DNA from: Rickettsia typhi
Lineage (GTDB): Bacteria > Pseudomonadota > Alphaproteobacteria > Rickettsiales > UBA1997
DNA length: 64,000 nucleotides
Direction of reading: 5' to 3'
Assembly: GCA_945865905.1 (NCBI GenBank)
Contig: CAMBFC010000006.1
Coordinates: 42,455 to 106,454 of the forward strand
How positions within the stretch are numbered: position 1 is the first letter of the stretch; every line of letters begins with the position of its first letter. This document shows positions 52,871 through 60,176 of the stretch, piece after piece. Below the pieces are notes generated by a model that was not told the origin of the DNA, made no database searches, and saw only the letters and a list, made by a program, of their open reading frames with translations. The translations under genes and the position numbers were made by a program.

Positions 52871-53558
52871 AGATCATCTCATTAATTTTTTTTGCAGTTG
52901 CTTGCGGATTTTCACTTTGAGTAATAGGTCTTCCAACCACTAAATAACTGGCTCCATCTTGCAAAGCCTCAACAACCCCTACTGTTCTTTTTTGATCATC
53001 ATTGGTTTTTTCGAGACGAATTCCTGGGGTAACAATCGCAAAATTATTACCTAATTTTTCGCGCAATTTTTTTGCTTCTAATGCCGAAGCCACAACGCCG
53101 TCAAGCCCCGCTTTTAAAGCTAAAGCAGCTTTTTTTATCACCAATTCTTCAACAGAAAATTTTGCATCAAAACCCATCTCTAACAAATCATTTTGTGCCA
53201 AACTAGTGAGAACCGTAACTGCTACAATCTGCGTCTTGCCCTTATTTTCTGCGGCTCGCGCCATCATTTCATAATTTGCACAGTGAATTGTAAGCAGATC
53301 GACATCATATTGTGCAAGGTTGCGAACCGCTCTAGCAACGGTTTCTGGAATATCATATAATTTTAGATCAGCAAAAATTTTTTTATTTTTTAATTTGAGA
53401 AATTTTATCATCTCAAAATAAGAACCACTCATCATCATCTCAAGGCCAATTTTATAAAATCCAACTTCATTGCCAAGATTTTCAACGATTTTTTTAGCCG
53501 ATGCAAAATCAGGTGTATCAAGGGCTAGAATCAATTTATCCTTAGCGAGAATAGTCAT
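52839..53558 (-). CDS. pyrF: Orotidine 5'-phosphate decarboxylase
   Basis: Final step of UMP synthesis. The 239 residues show LILALDTPDFASAKKIVENLG, the catalytic KIFADLKLYDIPETVARAV (Asp-x-Lys-x-x-Asp), and the phosphate-binding VTPGIRLEK and YLVVGRPITQSENP. A short tail after about residue 225 overlaps the start of murE. It is 4 bases downstream of plsY. Confidence 0.95.
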   Translation of the reverse strand: MTILAKDKLILALDTPDFASAKKIVENLGNEVGFYKIGLEMMMSGSYFEMIKFLKLKNKKIFADLKLYDIPETVARAVRNLAQYDVDLLTIHCANYEMMARAAENKGKTQIVAVTVLTSLAQNDLLEMGFDAKFSVEELVIKKAALALKAGLDGVVASALEAKKLREKLGNNFAIVTPGIRLEKTNDDQKRTVGVVEALQDGASYLVVGRPITQSENPQATAKKINEMIYGFTKSSIAS

Positions 53559-53562
53559 AAAA

Positions 53563-54162
53563 TTACATCTTTTGTTCTTTGCCAGAAATTATGCGTTTGA
53601 TATTTTCTTTGTGTCTCATGGCTATTAAAGCACATAAGAAAATACAAAGAAAAATTTCGCTAATTGGCGCAGAATAATGCAAAGCCGCAAATAATGTGCA
53701 AGCAATTGCAGCAAGCGAAGCGACCGCAGAAATACGAAAAATAAGAAAAACTATAATCCACATAATAACACCGATTAATCCCACAACTGGATCAAGAGCC
53801 AAAAGCACTGCCAGAGCGGTTGCAACGCCTTTTCCACCTTGAAATTTTAGATAAATTGGATAGATATGAGCTAGAACCGCAACGATAGAAACCAGCACTA
53901 AGAATAAATGCAAATGAGAAGACTGCTCAAAAAAGAAGCGACCAAAAATCACCATCAAGGCCCCTTTAGCACCATCTAAAATTAATGTTAGAGCGCCAAG
54001 TTTTTTGCCAGCAATTCGCACAACATTTGTTGCGCCAATATTGCCAGAGCCGCTATTTCTGATATCTTTTTTTAAAAAAAACTGCGTTACAACAAGGCCA
54101 AAAGGAATGGCACAAATAAAGTAAGTTGCTACTAAAAATAAGAACTGAAGAATTATTATCAT
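53563..54162 (-). CDS. plsY: Acyl-phosphate:glycerol-3-phosphate acyltransferase
   Basis: Membrane enzyme that begins phospholipid synthesis. The 199 residues have about five helices and the three cytoplasmic PlsY motifs: RNSGSGNIGATNVVRIAGKKLG, LKFQGGKGVATALAVL, and the C-terminal IAMRHKENIKRI. It overlaps sspB by four bases (ATGA). The acyl-phosphate donor enzyme PlsX is not in the window. Confidence 0.95.
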   Translation of the reverse strand: MIIILQFLFLVATYFICAIPFGLVVTQFFLKKDIRNSGSGNIGATNVVRIAGKKLGALTLILDGAKGALMVIFGRFFFEQSSHLHLFLVLVSIVAVLAHIYPIYLKFQGGKGVATALAVLLALDPVVGLIGVIMWIIVFLIFRISAVASLAAIACTLFAALHYSAPISEIFLCIFLCALIAMRHKENIKRIISGKEQKM

Positions 54163-54662
54163 GCTTTATTATTATCATTTTTGTTTTTTCTAAAAGCGTC
54201 AAGAGAGACTACTTTAGCTGATAAATCAACCTCTGGTTTTTTGTTTTTGGTTTCATTTTTATTGGCGTGATCAGTGGAATCATTGAGACTCTCATTATCC
54301 AAATCATCGTAATTAACACTAAATTTTAAACCAAAATTCATCGAAGGGTCAGAAAATGATGTTATGGCACGATAAGGCACAACTAATTTTTCGTATTTTC
54401 CTGAAAAACTTAGAGATATTTTGAACAGGTCTTGCTCAACAACAAGGCTTTTATATTGGTGCTGCATCACGATTGTCATCTCATCAGAATATTTTTCTTT
54501 GAGTGATTTTGGCAAAATAATGCCAGGAAAATTCGTTAAAAATGTGAGAACAAAATAATGCTTGCCAAGCAAACCTGTTTTTTCAATTTTTTTGAGAGTA
54601 TCGTGAATGACTGAGCGCATTGAGCTCTCGATGATTTCGTCGTAACCAATTAGATCTTGCAT
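54159..54662 (-). CDS. sspB: SspB-like ClpXP adaptor for tmRNA-tagged proteins
   Basis: A 167-residue alphaproteobacterial SspB protein. It has the short N-terminal helix, then the barrel domain FVLTFLTNFPGIILPKSLKEKYSDEMTIVMQHQYKSLVVEQDLFKISLSFSGKYEKLVVPYRAITSFSDPSMNFGLKF, in family order, and a charged disordered tail ending SLDAFRKNKND that would carry the ClpX-binding segment. SspB tethers ssrA-tagged substrates to ClpXP, and the ssrA gene lies immediately upstream. Its leader contains the GC-rich repeat R1, whose G-run AGGGGGG about 13 bases before the ATG could act as a ribosome binding site. Confidence 0.88.
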   Translation of the reverse strand: MQDLIGYDEIIESSMRSVIHDTLKKIEKTGLLGKHYFVLTFLTNFPGIILPKSLKEKYSDEMTIVMQHQYKSLVVEQDLFKISLSFSGKYEKLVVPYRAITSFSDPSMNFGLKFSVNYDDLDNESLNDSTDHANKNETKNKKPEVDLSAKVVSLDAFRKNKNDNNKA

Positions 54663-54674
54663 AGTGTGATTTTT

Positions 54675-54736
54675 ACCCCCCTAAATCCCCCTCTAAGGGG
54701 GACGGCGTGCTTTTGCTGCGCTTACGCAAGCGCTGG
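54675..54736 (+). repeat. GC-rich repeat R1, between sspB and ssrA
   Basis: A 62-base element starting ACCCCCCTAAATCCCCC and ending CTTACGCAAGCGCTGG. It contains two hairpins, CCCCC/GGGGG and GCGCTT/AAGCGC. A second copy, R2, lies inverted at 55030-55089 with about 90 percent identity. R1 begins 13 bases upstream of the sspB start codon and lies just past the ssrA terminator. Confidence 0.88.
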
Positions 54737-54764
54737 TCACTTATTTCAGGAAGTTCTTTTTAAT

Positions 54765-54800
54765 AAAAATGCCGGTTTTTCTGTTGACAGGAAAACCGGC
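54765..54800 (-). terminator. Intrinsic terminator of ssrA
   Basis: On the minus strand, GCCGGTTTTC and GAAAAACCGGC form a stem of about ten pairs (54771-54800) followed by ATTTTTATT. It lies about 25 bases past the tag stop codon and the small helix after it, where the coding piece of a permuted tmRNA precursor should end. Confidence 0.8.
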
Positions 54801-55190
54801 AAACCCCGATAAGCTCTACTTATACTAAGCCGCTACTGCAGCTAGAGTAAATTCAGAGTTATCATTAGCAAAGTTATCGTTTGCATTTATTGTTTTTGAA
54901 CGGATACCCTAAAAGCTTGCGCCTCTAAAGCCAACAGTATCTCAGTTGAGCGAAATCAATCTTTTTATTATGCATGTCGAAGTTAAGTCACCCCCGTGTG
55001 GTTTTTTAAAACTCCCTTAAGAAGACGAGCCAGCGCTTGCGTAAGTGCAGCGAAAGCACGCCGTCCCCCATCGGGGGATTTAGGGGGGTTTAAAAAACCC
55101 TGGTGGAGGTGTCGGGTACTGCCCCCGAGTCCATGTCCATCTATTTTAGATTACATTTATCGCCATATCTTTAGTCTTGCGACCAGAGCC
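54771..55190 (-). ncRNA. ssrA: Transfer-messenger RNA, circularly permuted two-piece type
   Basis: Rescues stalled ribosomes by adding a degradation tag. Read on the minus strand, an acceptor piece comes first, ending at about 55103 with a T-arm-like GGACTCGGGGGCAGTACCCG and CACCTCCACCA. A spacer of about 110 bases follows, then the coding piece starting GGGGGTGACTTAACTTCGAC near 54994, whose first seven bases pair with the CACCTCC of the acceptor. The tag frame runs from 54884 to the stop at 54825 and encodes ANDNFANDNSEFTLAAVAA, with the alphaproteobacterial ANDNFA start and an AA end. Internal AGATT/AATCT and TCGC/GCGA complementarity joins the two pieces. The exact ends are estimates. Confidence 0.92.
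55030..55089 (-). repeat. GC-rich repeat R2, inside the ssrA spacer
   Basis: A 60-base inverted copy of R1, differing by a three-base gap and a few substitutions. It fills most of the intervening spacer that is cut out when the permuted tmRNA precursor matures, and is itself flanked by GGTTTTTTAAAC and GTTTTAAAAAACC, which would pair. Together R1 and R2 bracket the coding piece of ssrA. Confidence 0.88.
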
Positions 55191-55195
55191 TCATT

Positions 55196-55223
55196 AATAT
55201 AATCATTAAAATAAAATTATCAA
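55196..55223 (-). promoter_or_regulatory. Promoter of ssrA
   Basis: On the minus strand, TTGATA (55223-55218) and TATATT (55201-55196) are separated by 16 bases, each one base from the sigma70 consensus. Transcription would start near 55190, just before the acceptor piece. It lies downstream of the ilvE stop codon, giving ssrA its own start. Confidence 0.6.
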
Positions 55224-55295
55224 GAGCTAGCTTGATTGCGGATTGCAAGTTGTAGCGCTATCCAGACAAGTAAATTCAGCCTTTCAAGCAAAAAA

Positions 55296-56180
55296 TTAGC
55301 TTCTAACGAGTTGACTATAAGTTTCCATTAAATCTAGCGTAATTGGGCTGATTTGCGGATATTTATATTGCTCACCAATAACGCCAACCCGCGTGATTTC
55401 AGCGGCGCTGCCAGTTATAAACACATCAACCGCATCAGATAATTCTTCTGGCTTAATGTGGCGCTCAATAACTTTTAGGCCTTTAGCGCGCGCTAAATCA
55501 ATCACCGTTAAGCGCGTGATTCCATTGAGAAAGCAATCAGGCAGCGGCGTGTGGATCTCGCCATTTTTCATTACTAAAAATAAATTTGCCCCTGTTGCTT
55601 CGGCCAAGAAGCCACGATAATCAAGCATCAACGCATCATTATAGCCATTTTTTTCTGCCTCATGTTTGCTGATGGTGCATATCATGTAGAGGCCCGCTGC
55701 CTTTGCTGCAACTGGTGCCGTCTCTGGCGAAGGGCGCTTATATTTTGCGAATTGTAATTTTAAACCAGCGCGGCGAGCCTCTTCAGAGTAGTATGCGGGC
55801 CAAGTCCAACAGGCAATTGCCATATGAATTTTGGTTTGTTGTGCCGAAATCGCCATTTGCTCTGAACCACGCCACGCAAAGGCGCGTATATATCCATCAG
55901 TAATATTTTGCTTAATAATCGCCTCTTTTTTTAAACGATCAATTTCTGCCGCCGCGTAAGGAATTTCAAAACCAAGAATTTTTGCCGAATTATGCAAACG
56001 CTGCGCATGCTCAATTGATTTAAAAATTTTTTTATTATAGACTCTCTCACCCTCAAACACGCATGAGGCATAGTGCAAGCCATGATTTAAAACATGAACC
56101 TTAGCATCTTTCCATTCAACAAATTGGCCATCATACCAAATAAAGCCGTCGCGTTGATCAAAGGGAATTATATCAGTCAT
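55296..56180 (-). CDS. ilvE: Branched-chain amino acid aminotransferase
   Basis: PLP class IV aminotransferase making valine, leucine and isoleucine. The 294 residues have IWYDGQFVEWKDAKVHVLNHGLHYASCVFEGERVY, the RAFAWRGSEQM block, the EATGANLFLVMKNGEIHTPLPDCFLNGITRLTVIDLA region and ITGSAAEITRVGVI. With IlvBH it shows that branched-chain synthesis is retained. It lies upstream of ssrA on the same strand and is divergent from tadA. Confidence 0.94.
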   Translation of the reverse strand: MTDIIPFDQRDGFIWYDGQFVEWKDAKVHVLNHGLHYASCVFEGERVYNKKIFKSIEHAQRLHNSAKILGFEIPYAAAEIDRLKKEAIIKQNITDGYIRAFAWRGSEQMAISAQQTKIHMAIACWTWPAYYSEEARRAGLKLQFAKYKRPSPETAPVAAKAAGLYMICTISKHEAEKNGYNDALMLDYRGFLAEATGANLFLVMKNGEIHTPLPDCFLNGITRLTVIDLARAKGLKVIERHIKPEELSDAVDVFITGSAAEITRVGVIGEQYKYPQISPITLDLMETYSQLVRS

Positions 56181-56257
56181 AAATTTATACTAATTATTTA
56201 AATATTCGTGATATTGTAGGGCTTATTTTTTAAATCTAAATGTGAAAAAAGAATAAA

Positions 56258-56707
56258 ATGAAAAATAAATTCATGCTAGAAGCCTTGAAACAGGCCGCAA
56301 TTGCAGCATCAAATGATGAAGTGCCAGTTGGAGCTGTAGTAGTTTGCGATGGAAAAATAATCGCCCTTGGAAGCAATAAAAACCGTACCAATATTGATCC
56401 CACAGCCCATGCAGAAATTCTAGCTTTGCGCGCTGCCGCTATTGAAAAAAACTCAGCAAGATTAGATGATTGTGATTTGTATGTTACTCTAGAGCCTTGT
56501 GCCATGTGTGCTGCGGCGATTTCTTTGGCACGCATTCGCAGTGTTTTTTATGCTTGTGGCGATAAAAAATTTGGCGCAGTAGAAAATGGTATAAGATTTT
56601 TTGCTAGCGGCTCTTGCTTTCATCAGCCAGAGGTTTATTCGGGGATTGGTGAAGATGAATCGAAAGAAATGCTGCAGAATTTTTTTAAGAAAAAAAGAGA
56701 AAAATAA
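56258..56707 (+). CDS. tadA: tRNA-specific adenosine deaminase
   Basis: Converts A34 to inosine in tRNA-Arg(ACG). The 149 residues carry the zinc and catalytic residues H51 and E53 in PTAHAEILALRAA, and C81 and C84 in LEPCAMCAAAISLARI. Normal length for TadA; guanine deaminase or cytosine deaminase relatives are less likely because of the DPTAHAE and ENG-x-R motifs. It is convergent with the cyclophilin gene. Confidence 0.93.
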   Translation: MKNKFMLEALKQAAIAASNDEVPVGAVVVCDGKIIALGSNKNRTNIDPTAHAEILALRAAAIEKNSARLDDCDLYVTLEPCAMCAAAISLARIRSVFYACGDKKFGAVENGIRFFASGSCFHQPEVYSGIGEDESKEMLQNFFKKKREK

Positions 56708-56711
56708 CCGC

Positions 56712-56752
56712 ATAAATTCGCAGTTATTTTTCTCTCAAATAACTGAATTTAT
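56712..56752. terminator. Bidirectional hairpin between tadA and the cyclophilin gene
   Basis: ATAAATTCGCAGTTATTT (56712-56729) pairs with AAATAACTGAATTTAT (56737-56752), 16 pairs with a two-base bulge, and is followed by T-rich sequence on the plus strand. It covers the stop codon of the cyclophilin gene and lies just past tadA, so it could stop both convergent transcripts. Confidence 0.55.
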
Positions 56753-57321
56753 TTTGCTTTTTCAACATCAGCAGCAACGCGCACTTTGATCATTTTATCT
56801 GGGCCGTTGACTTTTCCACCGCTACCTGAGCCTTTTTTGATTTTGTCGACCAATTCCATACCTTGAACCACGCGGCCCCAGATTGTATATTGACCATCAA
56901 GAAAACGAGAATCAGCCAAAACGATAAAGAACTGACTATTGGCGCTATCAGGGTTTGAAGCGCGAGCCATTGATACCGCGCCACGAATGTGAGGCTCGTC
57001 AGAAAATTCTGCTTTTAGATCAGGCAAATTGCTGCCACCAGAACCTGTTCCTGTAGGATCGCCTGTTTGCGCCATAAATCCATCAATCACGCGATGAAAA
57101 ACTATACCATCATAAAAGCCTTTTCTAGCAAGGGTTTTGATGCGCTCAACATGCTTTGGCGCAATTTGTGGCAAGAGCTCGATTACTATGCGGCCAGTTT
57201 GTAGATCGATATAAATAAAATTTTCAAGATCGCGCGCGCGCCACTTGTTTTGAGCTTCAGCAATATTCATTGTAGCAAAAATTAAAGTTAAAAAAGTAAA
57301 AAATCTTAGACAGAATTTCAT
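56749..57321 (-). CDS. Periplasmic cyclophilin-type peptidyl-prolyl isomerase
   Basis: A 190-residue cyclophilin with a signal peptide (cleaved near IAEA-Q at 24). FHRVIDGFMAQTGDPTGTGSGG, SMARASNPDSANSQFFIVLAD and LDGQYTIWGRVVQGM carry the active-site Arg, Phe, Gln and Trp residues. It probably assists folding in the periplasm. It lies 4 bases downstream of virB9; a GAGGT before its ATG falls within the last codons of virB9. Confidence 0.92.
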   Translation of the reverse strand: MKFCLRFFTFLTLIFATMNIAEAQNKWRARDLENFIYIDLQTGRIVIELLPQIAPKHVERIKTLARKGFYDGIVFHRVIDGFMAQTGDPTGTGSGGSNLPDLKAEFSDEPHIRGAVSMARASNPDSANSQFFIVLADSRFLDGQYTIWGRVVQGMELVDKIKKGSGSGGKVNGPDKMIKVRVAADVEKAK

Positions 57322-57324
57322 AAA

Positions 57325-58152
57325 TTACCTCATTAGTAAAGTGTTATTATAGACACAAATTAAACTATCCGCCAGCCTTAAAGTGAACTGCCTTTCAATG
57401 GTTGGCAACACAACATAACTATCGCGAATAATATAACTAACTTGATGCTCTCCACCAAAGGCGTCAACCATGTTAATTGTTGGCACTATTAAGTTATCAT
57501 TAGCAAATTGCATCAGGGTTTCTTTGCCATTATCATAAACTTTTAATGGTATTATATTATCTGATTTGCCTGCAAGGCTATAATCAAAATTAAGCTCTAA
57601 TCCTTCTGGATTGCGATGTATTGCTAGAATATTTTCTTTGTCAGAAGAATCGTCCACTCTTCCTGAAGGAAAAGAAGATACAACTTTTGGCTTTAAAGGC
57701 TTTACTGGAACTGGAACTGGCACACCTAATTGAGGCGGAATTGGCAAAGTTTGACCAATTTGAGGATAATAAAAACGCACAGTGTAGACAAGCTCTTCAT
57801 CCGCCTTGCCATCATATTCTCCAGACCTGATATCAAAATGATAGGTGCGCTTGCTAGTGATAATTGTCATATTAGTGTGTGCAGCAACTTCGAGTGGACG
57901 AATGAATAGCCTTTTGCCCGCAGGAGTTATACGCCACGCAAAAGCTTCACCAATTGAGATCATTTCTATTTCTTCATTATCAGCAAATTCGATGAATGAT
58001 TGATATCCATAATAAAATTTTAACTCATAAACTTCATTTGGGTTATAAACTAAAGTACGAATTCTTGAATCTGTAGTGGTTGGAACTGGCTGCGCCAAAG
58101 AATTTGAAGCAAGAAGAATTGCTAAGACAAAAGATGAAAAAATAATTTTCAT
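57325..58152 (-). CDS. virB9: Type IV secretion protein VirB9
   Basis: Outer-membrane core component that pairs with VirB7 and VirB10. The preferred start is the ATG at 58152 (MKIIFSSFVLAILLASNSLAQ, a signal peptide); longer frames start at up to 58200 inside virB8. About 275 residues. The N-terminal domain contains IRTLVYNPNEVYELKFYYGYQSFIEFADNEEIEMISIGEAFAWRITPAGKRLFIRPLE, typical of VirB9/TrbG/CagX, followed by a Pro-rich linker and the C-terminal domain (FDYSLAG, LMQFAND). virB8 is upstream; virB10 is not next. Confidence 0.92.
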   Translation of the reverse strand: MKIIFSSFVLAILLASNSLAQPVPTTTDSRIRTLVYNPNEVYELKFYYGYQSFIEFADNEEIEMISIGEAFAWRITPAGKRLFIRPLEVAAHTNMTIITSKRTYHFDIRSGEYDGKADEELVYTVRFYYPQIGQTLPIPPQLGVPVPVPVKPLKPKVVSSFPSGRVDDSSDKENILAIHRNPEGLELNFDYSLAGKSDNIIPLKVYDNGKETLMQFANDNLIVPTINMVDAFGGEHQVSYIIRDSYVVLPTIERQFTLRLADSLICVYNNTLLMR

Positions 58153-58174
58153 GAAATATTTTAGCTGCATTAAT

Positions 58175-58879
58175 TTAATAATTAAATACTTCATCTGCAA
58201 TCAAGTATTTATTGACTTGAAAGCCTAATGGATTAATTAATCTTTCTTCTAAATTTAAATCAAGATTAGCAAAATAAAAACCCATTGTAATAACTTCGTC
58301 CTTCATTTGAGGATCAAAGCCTTCTCGATTTACTTGGCGCACTAAGCGAATTTGAGCAACATTGGATTCTGGAAATTGTACGGATTTGATACGAACTTCG
58401 ATTGAAGAATTGGGCCCTAGATCTTTAGCGTTAACACGACTACGAAAATCTGTGTAAATATTTGGAGTAGAAAATAGCCGAACTTTTTCTGCATCTGTTT
58501 TATAGGTTTTTGGATCGTAGGCGCTGGCTGATCTAACAAATTGATTGATGAAATATTTGCGAATCATTTGATCGCCAGTAAAATGATTTGCTGTCATTAA
58601 CTCTACGATGGTAGGAACGCCAGTTTTTTGCTCAACCTCTATCACATATGGCTCGAGAGATTTTGATGACATAATATTTTTTACAAACACCACCGCAATT
58701 GCCACCGCAAACATTGAAACCAATGTAAATAGCAATAAAATATTGCGCTGCACTAAAACCATCTGATAGCGATTGGCATACCAACTTTTTATTTTTGGTG
58801 TAGTTTTTTTGGCGCTAGCAGCGGCAGTTTGTGGGGCCGTTGGAGCTATATTTGTTGTTGCTTTTGATGTCTCTGGCAT
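58175..58879 (-). CDS. virB8: Type IV secretion protein VirB8
   Basis: Bitopic inner-membrane assembly factor. The 234 residues have an Ala/Thr/Pro-rich cytoplasmic N-terminus, one membrane helix at about 45-68, and a periplasmic NTF2-like domain with IRKYFINQFVRSASAYDPKTYKTDAEKVRLFSTPNIYTDFRSRV and the Asn-Pro ending (LEERLINPLGFQVNKYLIADE). It leads directly into virB9. This virB8-virB9 pair without virB10 resembles one of the duplicated partial vir sets of Rickettsiales, but that is inference. Confidence 0.92.
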   Translation of the reverse strand: MPETSKATTNIAPTAPQTAAASAKKTTPKIKSWYANRYQMVLVQRNILLLFTLVSMFAVAIAVVFVKNIMSSKSLEPYVIEVEQKTGVPTIVELMTANHFTGDQMIRKYFINQFVRSASAYDPKTYKTDAEKVRLFSTPNIYTDFRSRVNAKDLGPNSSIEVRIKSVQFPESNVAQIRLVRQVNREGFDPQMKDEVITMGFYFANLDLNLEERLINPLGFQVNKYLIADEVFNY

Positions 58880-58990
58880 GCTTGAAATTATTGGCTTCTC
58901 GCTACTTAAGTTAATTAACTAACAACTATGTAAATAACTTGATTAGTAATATCAAGATGTTTTAAATAAACACAAGATTTTATTTTAATT

Positions 58991-59018
58991 TTTATTACAA
59001 CAAATTTATTACAACAAA
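58991..59018. repeat. Tandem 14-base duplication in the rodA leader
   Basis: TTTATTACAACAAA occurs twice in direct succession (58991-59004 and 59005-59018); the final A of the second copy is the A of the rodA start codon. The duplication therefore repeats the whole region where the ribosome would bind. No Shine-Dalgarno sequence is present in either copy. Confidence 0.9.
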
Positions 59019-60136
59019 TGAGTTTTTTGGATCAAGGTCGCACTCCTCTTTTAGAAAGAGTCAAGTTGCTCAATTGGCAGCTAATTTCACTAGTAATAAT
59101 TCTTAGCCTTATGGGGTTTTTGATGCTCTATTCTGCTGGTGGCGGGCATTTTAGGCCTTGGCTTATTCGTCAATTAGTATTTTTTATAATATTTTTTCCT
59201 GTGATGATTGGCATCGCAATTGTTGATATAAAAATCTGGTTTAAAAGCGCTTATTTTGCTTATGCATTTGCTTTGATGTTAGTGATAATCGTTGATATTG
59301 CTGGTCACAACGCTCTTGGTGCAACGCGTTGGTTTAAAATTGGATCACTGACAATTCAGCCTTCTGAAATTATGAAAATATGTATGGTGCTAGCATTGGC
59401 GCGCTATTTTTATGATGTAAATCTTGAAGAAGTTGGCAAACTTTCTTACTTAATTGTGCCTTTTTTAATGATTGCAGTGCCCGCTTTTTTTATTTTTCAC
59501 CAACCAGATTTAGGTACCGCTTTAATTCTTACCTTAGTTGGAGTTTCAATGTTATTTATCGCTGGTGCAAAAATGTGGAAGTTTGTCGTTGCTGGCGTGG
59601 GAGCGCTTGCAGCGATTCCATTTTTGTGGATTTTTGTGCTTTATGATTATCAAAAACAACGAGTTCTGACTTTTTTAAATCCAAATAGTGATCCACTTGG
59701 CAGTGGTTATAATATCATTCAATCGAAAATTGCTATTGGTTCGGGCGGATTTTTTGGTAAAGGCTATTTAAGCGGAACCCAAGGCCAGCTTGATTTCTTG
59801 CCTGAAAAGCAAACAGATTTTATTTTTACAATGCTATCTGAAGAATTGGGTTTTGTTGGTAGTATTTTTACAATTGCAGTTTATTGTGGCGTGTTTTTTC
59901 TTGGCACCGCAACGGCGATGAAGATACGCCATCAATATGGGAAATTGCTGGTGATGGGAGTGATAAATATTTTATTTGTACACATGTTTATTAATATTGG
60001 AATGGTGACAGGATTACTGCCTGTTGTTGGAGCACCTTTGCCGTTTATTTCATATGGTGGTACAATTACGGCCTCGATGTTGATTGGATTTGGCCTGCTG
60101 TTGAATGCAGATTTGTATAAGCAGGCAAATTTGTAA
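59018..60136 (+). CDS. rodA: Rod shape-determining peptidoglycan polymerase RodA
   Basis: SEDS-family glycosyltransferase that polymerises glycan strands for cell elongation. The 372 residues have ten membrane helices and the SEDS signatures LGATRWFKIGSLTIQPSEIMKICMVLALARYFYD, FHQPDLGTALIL, SKIAIGSGGFFGKGYLSGTQGQLDFLPEKQTDFIFTMLSEELGFVG and PVVGAPLPFISYGGT. The N-terminus and length favour RodA over FtsW. It is divergent from virB8. Confidence 0.95.
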   Translation: MSFLDQGRTPLLERVKLLNWQLISLVIILSLMGFLMLYSAGGGHFRPWLIRQLVFFIIFFPVMIGIAIVDIKIWFKSAYFAYAFALMLVIIVDIAGHNALGATRWFKIGSLTIQPSEIMKICMVLALARYFYDVNLEEVGKLSYLIVPFLMIAVPAFFIFHQPDLGTALILTLVGVSMLFIAGAKMWKFVVAGVGALAAIPFLWIFVLYDYQKQRVLTFLNPNSDPLGSGYNIIQSKIAIGSGGFFGKGYLSGTQGQLDFLPEKQTDFIFTMLSEELGFVGSIFTIAVYCGVFFLGTATAMKIRHQYGKLLVMGVINILFVHMFINIGMVTGLLPVVGAPLPFISYGGTITASMLIGFGLLLNADLYKQANL

Positions 60137-60176
60137 AGGTTATCGCAATTAATTTATTACTCTTCAAGCAGGCTAA

